Below are positions 7,721-15,149 of a stretch of DNA of 43,325 bases, piece by piece. A model generated the notes under the pieces. It was not told the DNA's origin and did not search any database. It saw nothing but the letters and a program-made list of their open reading frames with translations. The position numbers and the translations under genes were made by a program. This DNA comes from Erysipelotrichaceae bacterium (lineage in GTDB: Bacteria > Bacillota_I > Bacilli_A > Erysipelotrichales > Erysipelotrichaceae): contig JAFQKG010000002.1 in the NCBI GenBank assembly GCA_017397025.1, positions 1 to 43,325 of the forward strand, read 5' to 3'. Each line of letters opens with the position of its first letter. Within the stretch, counting starts at the first letter, position 1.

Positions 7721-8590
7721 TTAAACATTCAATTTATCAATGTGTTTAATTACATATTCAAACAGCGAATTAACTGCAACACAAGAATTAGCATTATGAA
7801 CAGCTATATGAAGTTTCCATTTTCCTTTGTCTTTCATAGGAACTTTAATATATCCTTCTGGATAAATATCATATTGAGGATTACCCATTGTGATGGCTTC
7901 TCTTATTTTAAGCGTATTCTCTATAGCTTCTAGACTTGCCGCACTAAATACAATTTTTGGAGAACATGATTGATAGTTCATATGCGAAACATAACAATCA
8001 TGAATTTTGAAGTTTTCATTCATGGAAATGAAAGGTTCATCTTTTATATCATTGAATGAAATTGTATCTTTCGATGCGAGAGGATGGTTTTGAGGAAGAC
8101 ATAGATAATCATCGGCTTCTGCGATGGTCACATATTTTAATTCTTTAGAGAATACAGGACCACTGATGAATGCGATATCTATTTTTTCTTCAACTAGCTT
8201 TTGTTCTGTGGCTTTATCAGGGTACTCTGTAATCAACAAAAGATGTTCAGGATGTTCTTTTTGGTATTGTTCCAATAGAGTTGAAACCAATTTATAAGTA
8301 TAAGAAGAAACGCCAACGCTGATTTTGACAGTTTTCGTTTGAATAAAGTCATTGTTGATTTCTTCGATTTTTAAAACCAAATCTTTGATTCTTGTATAGT
8401 AAACAAGACCGTCTTCAGTTAGTTCAAGTTTACCTTTGCTGAATCTTAATAATTCGGTTTGCAGTTCCTGTTGAAGTGCTTTCAGGCTTCTACTTAAACC
8501 CTGAGTAGATATGTAAAATTTCGCAGCGCTGATCGTCATATTTTTGGTTTCAGCGACATCGATAAAGTATTTTAATTGTTCTATGGTCAT
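7721..8590 (-). CDS. LysR-family transcriptional regulator
   Basis: 289 residues. An N-terminal winged helix-turn-helix is visible: MTIEQLKYFIDVAETKNM, then ISTQGLSRSLKALQQEL. A LysR substrate-binding domain follows (VKISVGVSSYTYKLV; IDIAFISGPVFSKEL). The frame extends further upstream, but the start at 8590 is chosen because GGAGG lies 5-9 bases before it and MTIEQLKYF is the family's usual N-terminus. It is divergent from the lipoprotein gene at 8754. LysR regulators commonly control the divergent neighbour, and the shared intergenic region carries inverted repeats of LysR-box type. The ligand is unknown. Confidence 0.9.
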   Translation of the reverse strand: MTIEQLKYFIDVAETKNMTISAAKFYISTQGLSRSLKALQQELQTELLRFSKGKLELTEDGLVYYTRIKDLVLKIEEINNDFIQTKTVKISVGVSSYTYKLVSTLLEQYQKEHPEHLLLITEYPDKATEQKLVEEKIDIAFISGPVFSKELKYVTIAEADDYLCLPQNHPLASKDTISFNDIKDEPFISMNENFKIHDCYVSHMNYQSCSPKIVFSAASLEAIENTLKIREAITMGNPQYDIYPEGYIKVPMKDKGKWKLHIAVHNANSCVAVNSLFEYVIKHIDKLNV

Positions 8591-8605
8591 AAAGCCTCCA
8601 TGAAT

Positions 8606-8656
8606 TTGGTTGAATTGCACCAAATGTATTATAACATCTCTTGTGCAATGATTCAC
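8606..8656. promoter_or_regulatory. Inverted repeat over the lysR promoter
   Basis: TTGCAC and GTGCAA arms (8612-8647) flank a minus-strand TATAAT, the -10 candidate for lysR. The symmetry over its own promoter fits autoregulation, which LysR proteins usually show. Confidence 0.45.
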
Positions 8657-8663
8657 AAATAGA

Positions 8664-8684
8664 ATATCAATAAATTGTTGATAT
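8664..8684. promoter_or_regulatory. Candidate LysR operator
   Basis: ATATCAA, 7 bases, TTGATAT is a perfect interrupted palindrome between the divergent lysR and lipoprotein genes. A second short palindrome, TTGAT-TT-ATCAA, lies at 8701-8712, near the lipoprotein promoter. The pair fits recognition and activation sites of a LysR tetramer. Confidence 0.55.
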
Positions 8685-8727
8685 ATCCATCATCATTTCG
8701 TTGATTTATCAAAATCTTCACAAAGTT

Positions 8728-8733
8728 ATAATG
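8728..8733 (+). promoter_or_regulatory. -10 box of the lipoprotein gene
   Basis: A TATAAT box about 20 bases before the ATG, with a poor -35. Weak -35 boxes are common in activator-dependent promoters. AGGAGG lies just upstream of the ATG at 8754. Confidence 0.5.
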
Positions 8734-8753
8734 AAATCAGGAGGAAAGTCAAA

Positions 8754-9620
8754 ATGAAAAAAATATTAATGATGTTTGTTGCTTTGATGATGCTGGTATC
8801 TATGGCAGCATGTTCAAACGATACAAACAATGACACACCAACTCCATCAAATGAACCTGATGTGCAGGACGTAGTTCTGAACGATGGAACTTATGATGGA
8901 TATGATCCACAGCCTACTTATTTGGCAAGAGCACTAGTAACTGTTGAAGGTGGAAAAGCTGTAAGCTATGAATATGAAGAAATTCATCTTCCTAACTACT
9001 GGGCAACTTATACTGAAGCTGAAGCTGCAGAAGCTGGTGAAGCAGAAGTTATGGCAGTTGAAGGGGCAAGAGGAACTTCTTATTATGCAAGACATGCTGT
9101 TGTAGGAACAGGAGATGAAGCGATTCATCTTGTTGCATTAGATGATCCACAGGAAGCACCAAATGGTTCAACTTATACTGCTTATGGCAATGATGAAATT
9201 CCTAATTTCAGCGAATGGGTAAAAGATGAAGATAATGCAGCATGGTATTATGAACAGATTTTTGCAGGAAATTATTGGATTGAAGATGCTGAAGGAAATT
9301 TGAAGGAAGATTTGGCTGTTTATTCTACAACTCGTAAAGATGGTGTTGTGCTTGATAAGGTTGAATCACGTATGAAAACTAAGATTCAGCACTGGACAGC
9401 TGTTGGTACTGGTGTTGGTACTGAAGTTGGAGAAAATGGATGGTCTGGAAACCTAGAAATCCTTGGTGATACTTTGATTGAACTGCAGTTCCCTGAAGGT
9501 GAAGTTACAAAGAATGATGAAAACAAGGTTATCATCGCTGATACAGTAACATCTGCAACTGTCGAAGAATATAAAGGATATGTTCAGATGTTCTATGACG
9601 CTTATAACAAAGCAAAGTAA
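8754..9620 (+). CDS. Secreted lipoprotein, FMN-binding-domain-like
   Basis: 288 residues. A lipoprotein signal is visible: MKKILMMF, then lipobox VSMAAC with the lipidated Cys near residue 20, and an Asn/Asp/Pro-rich linker. The mature part begins NDGTYDGY and continues ALVTVEGGKAVSYEYEE, resembling the opening of FMN-binding domains (DGTYxG with Val-rich strands and a dGKI turn). Near the C-terminus D263-TVTSA-T269 closely resembles the ApbE flavin-attachment motif D-x-x-S-G-A-T, with Ser in place of Gly. Covalent FMN and a role in extracellular electron transfer are therefore possible but inferred. No apbE is in the window. It is probably controlled by the divergent LysR. The strong ribosome-binding site and own terminator mark it as monocistronic. 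Confidence 0.7.
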   Translation: MKKILMMFVALMMLVSMAACSNDTNNDTPTPSNEPDVQDVVLNDGTYDGYDPQPTYLARALVTVEGGKAVSYEYEEIHLPNYWATYTEAEAAEAGEAEVMAVEGARGTSYYARHAVVGTGDEAIHLVALDDPQEAPNGSTYTAYGNDEIPNFSEWVKDEDNAAWYYEQIFAGNYWIEDAEGNLKEDLAVYSTTRKDGVVLDKVESRMKTKIQHWTAVGTGVGTEVGENGWSGNLEILGDTLIELQFPEGEVTKNDENKVIIADTVTSATVEEYKGYVQMFYDAYNKAK

Positions 9621-9647
9621 TTATAGAAAATTGTTATGAATCATGAG

Positions 9648-9684
9648 AGGTGTTTTTGTCAGAAATGGCTGAACACCTTTTTCT
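9648..9684 (+). terminator. Terminator of the lipoprotein gene
   Basis: AGGTGTT/AACACCT arms with an inner CAG/CTG pairing, followed by TTTTTCTT. Confidence 0.8.
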
Positions 9685-10095
9685 TGCGATAATACAAGCA
9701 AGTTTGCTGTATCTTATTAGGACGGGTATCAATAAGAGTTCATAAAAATAGGTAAATGAAAAAATGTCGTTTTTCTGTCTATTTTCCCTACAAATCACCC
9801 AAATAGGTGTAAAATATGGGCTGAAGTCACCGTAAGTAGGAGAAAATTACTGAAAATCTGGATAAAAACCGCCATTTTGGATGATAGGAACACGTTGATT
9901 TCCAGCGGCTTTCTTTTGGCTTTTTTACAATTTTTTTGAGGGTTTCCCCACTAGAGCCCATGACACCAGATAATAACACCCTTCAGAAATGCTTTGTAAT
10001 AAGGCTTTTTGAATTAGCGTTTAATGTAGATTAACATAAAGTTTGATAAAAAAGTCATATCCCGATTAACCGACTATAGAATAACTTAAACTTGA
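9685..10095. other. Non-coding stretch, about 410 bases
   Basis: There is no open frame with a ribosome-binding site on either strand. It holds an imperfect hairpin near 9690-9718 and many A/T runs. The low coding potential and its position next to the right 32-bp repeat suggest decayed mobile-element or intergenic DNA. I see no tRNA, CRISPR or recognisable RNA in it. Confidence 0.5.
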
Positions 10096-10127
10096 AAGGT
10101 TCACATCTTTATCGTGTGTGGTATAAT
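10096..10127 (+). repeat. Right copy of the 32-bp direct repeat; NUDIX gene promoter
   Basis: Identical to 5995-6026. TTCACA and TATAAT with 16-base spacing lie 23-50 bases before the NUDIX ATG, so this copy very probably is that gene's promoter. Confidence 0.85.
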
Positions 10128-10149
10128 ACATATATTGAGGAGAATCTTT

Positions 10150-10656
10150 ATGGATACAGCAGCTTCAGGAAAACTAAGAAATTTGACCTCTATTTATCTT
10201 TTGATGGGGAATCAGATTCTTCTTCTTTATCGGCAGGGTTCACGTGTTGTCAATGATGTCTGGGTTTCTTCTGCCGGAGGACATTTTGAACAGGATGAAC
10301 TGAATGATGCACGGTCTTGTGTGCTGCGTGAGCTCAATGAAGAACTTGGGCTTAAAGAAGAACATTTAAAAGACATGAGGCTGCGTTATGTGACGCTTTA
10401 TCATAATCCAAAAGATCTGCGTCAGAATTATTATTTCTTTGCCCATTTGAATGATGATGTTAACATTGATTTTTCCAGCAATGAAGGTGAGCTTAAATGG
10501 TTTGAACTTAGTGAACTTGAAGAGCTCAACATGCCGTTTACTTCAAGATGGGTCATCAACCATTATTTGCAGGAAGGACGTTTGACAGACTTCTTTTATG
10601 CAGGAGTTTCGACACAAAATCAAATGGTTTTTCATGTGCTGAGTGAATTTGATTAA
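10150..10656 (+). CDS. NUDIX hydrolase
   Basis: 168 residues. The Nudix motif is GGHFEQDELNDARSC followed by VLRELNEELGL, with the REUxEExGU part intact. The distance between the first Glu and the RE is two residues longer than the textbook motif, as in the MutT-like 8-oxo-dGTP-type subgroup with DELND. The start at 10150 is supported by TTGAGGAGA seven bases upstream; the frame also has an upstream start at 10114, but that falls inside the promoter repeat. The substrate is not predictable: a nucleotide-pool cleaning role is the usual guess for this group. gmk follows with its own promoter. Confidence 0.88.
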   Translation: MDTAASGKLRNLTSIYLLMGNQILLLYRQGSRVVNDVWVSSAGGHFEQDELNDARSCVLRELNEELGLKEEHLKDMRLRYVTLYHNPKDLRQNYYFFAHLNDDVNIDFSSNEGELKWFELSELEELNMPFTSRWVINHYLQEGRLTDFFYAGVSTQNQMVFHVLSEFD

Positions 10657-10659
10657 CAA

Positions 10660-10688
10660 TTGACAAGAAGAATCATCTTCAGTAACAT
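10660..10688 (+). promoter_or_regulatory. gmk: Promoter of gmk
   Basis: TTGACA, 17 bases, TAACAT. The transcript start would fall about 25 bases before the ATG, with AGGGGG as ribosome-binding site. Confidence 0.6.
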
Positions 10689-10717
10689 TATATTTATACA
10701 AACAGGGGGATAAGGCT

Positions 10718-11287
10718 ATGAAAAGAGGTAAACTGATTGTCATTAGCGGACCAAGCGGTGTTGGAAAGGGAACAATAGTAAAGCAGTTCATTGATGATCC
10801 TGAACTGAAGCTTTCTTATTCAGTATCCATGACAACACGTTCAATGCGTCCTGGTGAAGTCGATGGAGTCAATTATGATTTTGTATCCAAAGAGGAATTC
10901 AAACAGGCTATTGAAAATGATGAGCTTTTGGAATATGCAGAATTTGTCGGTAATTTCTATGGCACGCCTTTGAAAAATGTAAATCGTCTATTGGATCAGG
11001 GAATCAATGTTCTATTGGAAATTGAAGTGCAGGGATGCATTCAGGTGCAGAAAAAATGTCCGGATGCACTGAGTATTTTTATCACTCCGCCTAGCATGGA
11101 AGAATTAGAACGCCGCATTCGCGGCCGTGCAACAGAGCCGGAAGAAATTGTTCAGCAGCGTTTAAGCAAAGCTCTGAAAGAAATGGAACTGGTTGGCAAG
11201 TACAAATATGCCATCTGCAATGACGATGTAGAACTGGCAGCTGAGCTGGTAAAGACGATCATTCGCTATTATTCAGACAACAAGTAA
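10718..11287 (+). CDS. gmk: Guanylate kinase
   Basis: Phosphorylates GMP to GDP with ATP in the cytoplasm. The P-loop GPSGVGKGT lies at residues 10-18. The GMP-binding region SMTTRSMRPGEVDGVNY is followed by YAEFVGNFYGTP. The lid region contains RIRGRATEPEE. The 189-residue length is typical. The usual partner rpoZ does not follow; a terminator ends the unit and the next gene is convergent. Confidence 0.97.
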   Translation: MKRGKLIVISGPSGVGKGTIVKQFIDDPELKLSYSVSMTTRSMRPGEVDGVNYDFVSKEEFKQAIENDELLEYAEFVGNFYGTPLKNVNRLLDQGINVLLEIEVQGCIQVQKKCPDALSIFITPPSMEELERRIRGRATEPEEIVQQRLSKALKEMELVGKYKYAICNDDVELAAELVKTIIRYYSDNK

Positions 11288-11313
11288 ACTGGAAGCAACT
11301 CTCCAGTTTTTTT
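11288..11313 (+). terminator. gmk: Terminator of gmk
   Basis: ACTGGA/TCCAGT stem followed by a run of seven T. Confidence 0.85.
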
Positions 11314-11323
11314 ATGGTACAAC

Positions 11324-11347
11324 AAAAAAAGCCCAATTGGGCTTTTT
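11324..11347 (-). terminator. rpsD: Terminator of rpsD
   Basis: AAGCCCAATTGGGCTT palindrome, followed on the minus strand by a run of T. Confidence 0.8.
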
Positions 11348-11359
11348 AAGTTCGATTTC

Positions 11360-11962
11360 TTATCTGTTGTAGAATTCGACAATCAGCTGTTCGTTGATTT
11401 CAGCGTTCAGTTCATTACGTTCAGGAAGACGTACGAAAGTACCTTTCTTGTTGTCTTTGTCAACTGTAACGAATGCCTTAGGGCTCAGATTAGCTTCCAG
11501 AGCTTCATTGATGCTAGCCATGTTTCTTGACTTTTCCTTGATGGAAATTTCGCATCCTGGAGTCATGATTGCTGAAGGGATATCAACCTTTTTACCGTTA
11601 ACCAGTACATGACCATGGTTAACCAGCTGTCTAGCACCGCGGCGAGTTCTTGCGAATCCCATACGGTAAACCAGGTTATCCAGACGGCTTTCCAAAGTGA
11701 ACAGCAGGTTGTGACCTACTACACCAGCCATCTTAGATGCTTTTGCATAAGTGTTTGCGAACTGACGTTCATTCAGTCCATACATGTTTCTTACGCGCTG
11801 TTTTTCGCGCAGCTGAGTACCATAGTTGCTCAGTTTGATTCTCTTGGTTGGTCCATGCTGACCAGGGGCGTAAGTGCGCTTCTGAAGTTCTTCACCTGTT
11901 TCCAGAATAGAGAAGCTCAGACGACGGGAAACCTTCCAAACAGGTCCTGTGTATCTTGCCAT
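11360..11962 (-). CDS. rpsD: 30S ribosomal protein S4
   Basis: Primary 16S rRNA-binding assembly protein and, in Bacillus, repressor of its own translation. The N-terminus [23 protein letters not shown] is typical. [25 protein letters not shown] and the S4 domain [21 protein letters not shown] are visible. At 200 residues it is normal. This is the form without zinc-binding cysteines. It is monocistronic, as in B. subtilis, with a long structured leader. Confidence 0.98.
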   Translation of the reverse strand: MARYTGPVWKVSRRLSFSILETGEELQKRTYAPGQHGPTKRIKLSNYGTQLREKQRVRNMYGLNERQFANTYAKASKMAGVVGHNLLFTLESRLDNLVYRMGFARTRRGARQLVNHGHVLVNGKKVDIPSAIMTPGCEISIKEKSRNMASINEALEANLSPKAFVTVDKDNKKGTFVRLPERNELNAEINEQLIVEFYNR

Positions 11963-12137
11963 AAAACGTTTTCCTCCTATATTGTTTTATTGCCATAAAA
12001 CAATAACAGGTACAAATCATGCCGCAGGGTGTTGAAACAAGTGCTTTTTCGCCAATCAGCAGCAGGTTACTTAAGCATCAGATTTCTCTGATTTCAACGC
12101 GTTCTGCAGCAACTTTGTAAGCTGCTATGTTTAACGC
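11963..12137 (-). promoter_or_regulatory. rpsD: Structured 5' leader of rpsD, putative S4 autoregulatory element
   Basis: About 175 bases separate the predicted transcript start from the rpsD ATG. Stems are visible on the minus strand: GCAGC/GTTGCTGC near the 5' end (about 12107-12126), ATCAG/CTGAT (about 12078-12095), and a 10-base perfect stem at 11981-12004 just upstream of the AGGAGG. B. subtilis S4 represses rpsD translation through such a leader; function here is inferred from position and structure. Confidence 0.6.
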
Positions 12138-12143
12138 TAGGAT

Positions 12144-12172
12144 ATTATACAAAAATGCACTTTGAATGTCAA
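12144..12172 (-). promoter_or_regulatory. rpsD: Strong sigma-A-type promoter of rpsD
   Basis: On the minus strand TTGACA, 17 bases, TATAAT: a perfect consensus. Confidence 0.9.
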
Positions 12173-12244
12173 AGGTTTCTGTTGAAATATTGCGAAAAAA
12201 ATGAAAGAATTCTCAAAAACAGGGAAGAAAAACATGACTGAATA

Positions 12245-12253
12245 TGATACAAT
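12245..12253 (+). promoter_or_regulatory. ezrA: Extended -10 element for ezrA
   Basis: TGATACAAT, an extended -10, 28 bases before the ATG. No convincing -35. Confidence 0.45.
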
Positions 12254-12280
12254 AGAAAAGAATTAGTGAGGGTGAATCCG

Positions 12281-14017
12281 ATGAATAGTGAAACTTTAAA
12301 AGAATATCTCTCCATGCCATATCTTTGGGCAGGCATTGGTGCTGTAATAGTATTGATTGTTCTGATTGTGATGGTCAGAAGTTCAAATTTGAAGAAAGCG
12401 AAGAAGCATCTTCAGGAACTGGAAGTGCGTTACAATTCCTTAAAGAGTGTTCCGCTTTCCTTTAAACTGAACAAATCAGTGGCCATTGCTCGATTGAATG
12501 AAGAAACGATGAATTCTGTGACACACTGCAAGGATGATTTTGACTTGTGTCAGTCTAATCTCAAGCAGATTGCTTCTATGCTTGCGGATGTAGAAGATGC
12601 TGTTTCAATGAAAAAGATGAAAGGTGTTAAAAACGATCTGACTGATTTGGACAATCTGTGTGATCTTGCAGAGGGGCAAATCAAAAAACTGGAAGAGTTC
12701 CTGGACAAGATTCTTGAAAAGGAAAGTGCACAGCGTGCTGAAGTGACACGTATGAAAGATGAATTCCGAAAGGTCAAACAGCTTCTTGCAGACAAGCGTG
12801 GCCAGCTGTCTTACTGCTGGGACATGATTGAATTCAAGGTGACAGAATGTGAAAAGCAATTCACGCTGTTTGAAGAGTGGATGTATGCTTCGGAATTTGA
12901 AAAGGCGGGCGTCGTTCTTGAAATCATTCATGATAAAGTGGATGAACTAAAAATGATTGGAAATGAATTTCCTGTTCTGCTTCAGGAAGCTCGCGGATTT
13001 ATTCCAAATCTTGTGGATGAAGTGATTCATCACACAACTGCTCAGACAAATCGTGGTGTTTATCTGCAGCACCTTGAAATCAGAAGAAATACAGATTTGA
13101 TCATTTCTTCTTTGCAGGAAGATCTGGGACTCATTCGTGCTGGTCAGATTGATAACACACAGTCTCATCTGGAAGATTATAAGATTCGTTTGAATCAGCT
13201 GCTTCAGCAGATTGAACGTGAAGCTTTGAGTTTTGATGAAGTGTCTAAAAATCAGATGCGAGCTGTTGAGCTCATTGAAGATTCAAAACAGCTTCAGGAA
13301 TATGTGCTGAGCATGCATGATGTGGCTAAGGAACGTTTTGGCATTGCTGATATGACAGAAATGATTCAGGAAAAAGACCGCAAGGTGGAAGAAATCAGTC
13401 AGCTGTTTGGACGTGTTACTCAGATGGTCAACAGTTCTAACGTGCCTTCAAGTACAGTTTTGATTTCTTTGAAAGAACTTGTTCAGAATGCCGAAATCGT
13501 CAATGGCGAATACCGTGCATTAAAGGAAAAGCTGGATACGGCTCGTGCAGATGAAGAACGCGCTAGAAAACAGCTGCTTAAGCTTCAGCTGATCATGAAT
13601 GAAATGCAGGTCAAGATTCGCAAAAACAAATTGCCTAACATTTCAGGAAAATATCATGATGACCTTGAAAAGGCGTATGGGTATGTCAACAGTGTTGAAG
13701 AACTTCTGAAAACAACTCCGCTTGAAATTCAGCTTTTGAATTCTACGCTTTCTGAAGCGATTGATTATATCTATAAGCTGTATAACAATGTCAACAACAT
13801 TGTTGGTATGGCTATCATGGTTGAAAATACGATTGTTTTTGGCAACAAGTATCGCTCAACTTACCCTGATATTGATTCAGAATTGACACGTGCTGAGCTT
13901 TGTTTCAGAAATGGTGAATACACACAGGCATTGACCATTGCAATCAGCACAATTGAAAAAATCTTCCCTGATACTTATGAAAAACTGATTAAGGAGAATT
14001 CGACAAGTGCAGCATAA
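12281..14017 (+). CDS. ezrA: Septation ring formation regulator EzrA
   Basis: Membrane-anchored, spectrin-like coiled-coil protein that binds FtsZ and restrains extra Z-rings in Firmicutes. One N-terminal membrane segment lies at about residues 14-33 (AGIGAVIVLIVLIVMV). Long helical repeats follow, with no globular enzyme motifs. At 578 residues it matches family length (about 560-575). The ATG at 12281 is preferred over GTG 12266 because GAGGGTGA is its ribosome-binding site. The conserved order ezrA-nifZ-thiI as in B. subtilis supports the call. It overlaps the next gene by 11 bases. Confidence 0.93.
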   Translation: MNSETLKEYLSMPYLWAGIGAVIVLIVLIVMVRSSNLKKAKKHLQELEVRYNSLKSVPLSFKLNKSVAIARLNEETMNSVTHCKDDFDLCQSNLKQIASMLADVEDAVSMKKMKGVKNDLTDLDNLCDLAEGQIKKLEEFLDKILEKESAQRAEVTRMKDEFRKVKQLLADKRGQLSYCWDMIEFKVTECEKQFTLFEEWMYASEFEKAGVVLEIIHDKVDELKMIGNEFPVLLQEARGFIPNLVDEVIHHTTAQTNRGVYLQHLEIRRNTDLIISSLQEDLGLIRAGQIDNTQSHLEDYKIRLNQLLQQIEREALSFDEVSKNQMRAVELIEDSKQLQEYVLSMHDVAKERFGIADMTEMIQEKDRKVEEISQLFGRVTQMVNSSNVPSSTVLISLKELVQNAEIVNGEYRALKEKLDTARADEERARKQLLKLQLIMNEMQVKIRKNKLPNISGKYHDDLEKAYGYVNSVEELLKTTPLEIQLLNSTLSEAIDYIYKLYNNVNNIVGMAIMVENTIVFGNKYRSTYPDIDSELTRAELCFRNGEYTQALTIAISTIEKIFPDTYEKLIKENSTSAA

Positions 14018-15149
14018 CAGAGTGTATTTGGATTATGCCAGCACAACACCAGTTTCGCCTGAAGTTCTAAAGGCCTATAAAGGCCTTTTAGATGTCTGGT
14101 TTGTGAACAGTGAATCTTTGTATCAGGAAGGGGCACAGCTTCATCAGCTGATGGAAAAGAGCCGTCTGCAGACGGCTTCGCTTCTGAATGTCAGAGCGAA
14201 TGAGATTATTTTTACCAGTGGTGCAAGTGAAGCAAGTTCACTTGCAATCAAAGGTGTTGCTTTTCGTCATCTTGAAAAGAAAGGGCATTTGATCACTTCA
14301 AGCGTTGAACATTCCAGTGTAACGAATTGTTTTAGACAGCTGGAAGAGCTAGGATTTGAAGTGAGCTGGCTAAGTGTTGATTCCTCTGGGAAAATATCAT
14401 TGGAAGAGCTGAAAAAGGAACTTCGTCCAGATACGATTTTGGTTTCGGTGATGATGGTCAACAATGAAGTGGGTGCCATTCAGCCAATCGATGACATCAA
14501 AACGTATGTAAAGAAACATTCGCATGCTTTTTTGCATGTTGATTGTGTTCAGGCTTTAGGAAAAATTCCAGTGGATTTGAAAGACATTGACATGGCTAGC
14601 TTTTCAGCACATAAGATTCATGGCTTGAAAGGATCAGGTGTGCTTTTCTGTCGTCAGCATGTCGATTTAATGCCTTTGATTTGCGGCGGTCAGCAGGAAT
14701 TTGGCCGTCGTGGAGGAACAGAAAATGCGTTGGTGAATATCATGTTTGCCAAAACATTGAGACTTGCACTAGAAAGTCAGAAGAAGGGCTATGAACACGC
14801 AAAGATGCTGAATGATATCTGTGTTGAAGAACTTTCAAAGATGCCTGAAATCGAACTGAATTCAACTTCAGACGGTTTGCCTCACATCTTGAATTTTTCC
14901 TGCAGAACGATGCTTTCTGAAGTACTGATGAATGCATTGAATACTCGCGGTTTTTGCATCAGTGCACAAAGTACATGCCATTCAAAATCAAAAGCTCCAT
15001 CCTTTGTCCTCAAAGCGATGGGATATTCTGATCAGCGTGCATTGTCGAGCATTCGTCTGAGTTTTTCTCATGAAACAACTAAAGAAGAAGTACTTCAGTT
15101 TATTGAAACGTTAAAGGAGTGTACAGAAAAATATGGAACTCGTTTATGA
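14007..15149 (+). CDS. nifZ: Cysteine desulfurase of the NifS/NifZ type, partner of ThiI
   Basis: PLP enzyme that moves sulfur from cysteine to an active-site persulfide. YLDYASTTPVSPEVL opens the protein. The PLP-Lys motif is SFSAHKIHGLKG (Lys near residue 203). RRGGTENALVNIM and the catalytic-loop Cys in SAQSTCHSKS are visible. The GTG start at 14007 lies 10 bases behind AAGGAG. Its 17-base overlap with thiI and the B. subtilis-like order indicate it supplies sulfur for 4-thiouridine in tRNA, and perhaps thiamine. It is 380 residues. The gene name is by synteny; IscS is the general family alternative. Confidence 0.93.
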   Translation: MQHNRVYLDYASTTPVSPEVLKAYKGLLDVWFVNSESLYQEGAQLHQLMEKSRLQTASLLNVRANEIIFTSGASEASSLAIKGVAFRHLEKKGHLITSSVEHSSVTNCFRQLEELGFEVSWLSVDSSGKISLEELKKELRPDTILVSVMMVNNEVGAIQPIDDIKTYVKKHSHAFLHVDCVQALGKIPVDLKDIDMASFSAHKIHGLKGSGVLFCRQHVDLMPLICGGQQEFGRRGGTENALVNIMFAKTLRLALESQKKGYEHAKMLNDICVEELSKMPEIELNSTSDGLPHILNFSCRTMLSEVLMNALNTRGFCISAQSTCHSKSKAPSFVLKAMGYSDQRALSSIRLSFSHETTKEEVLQFIETLKECTEKYGTRL

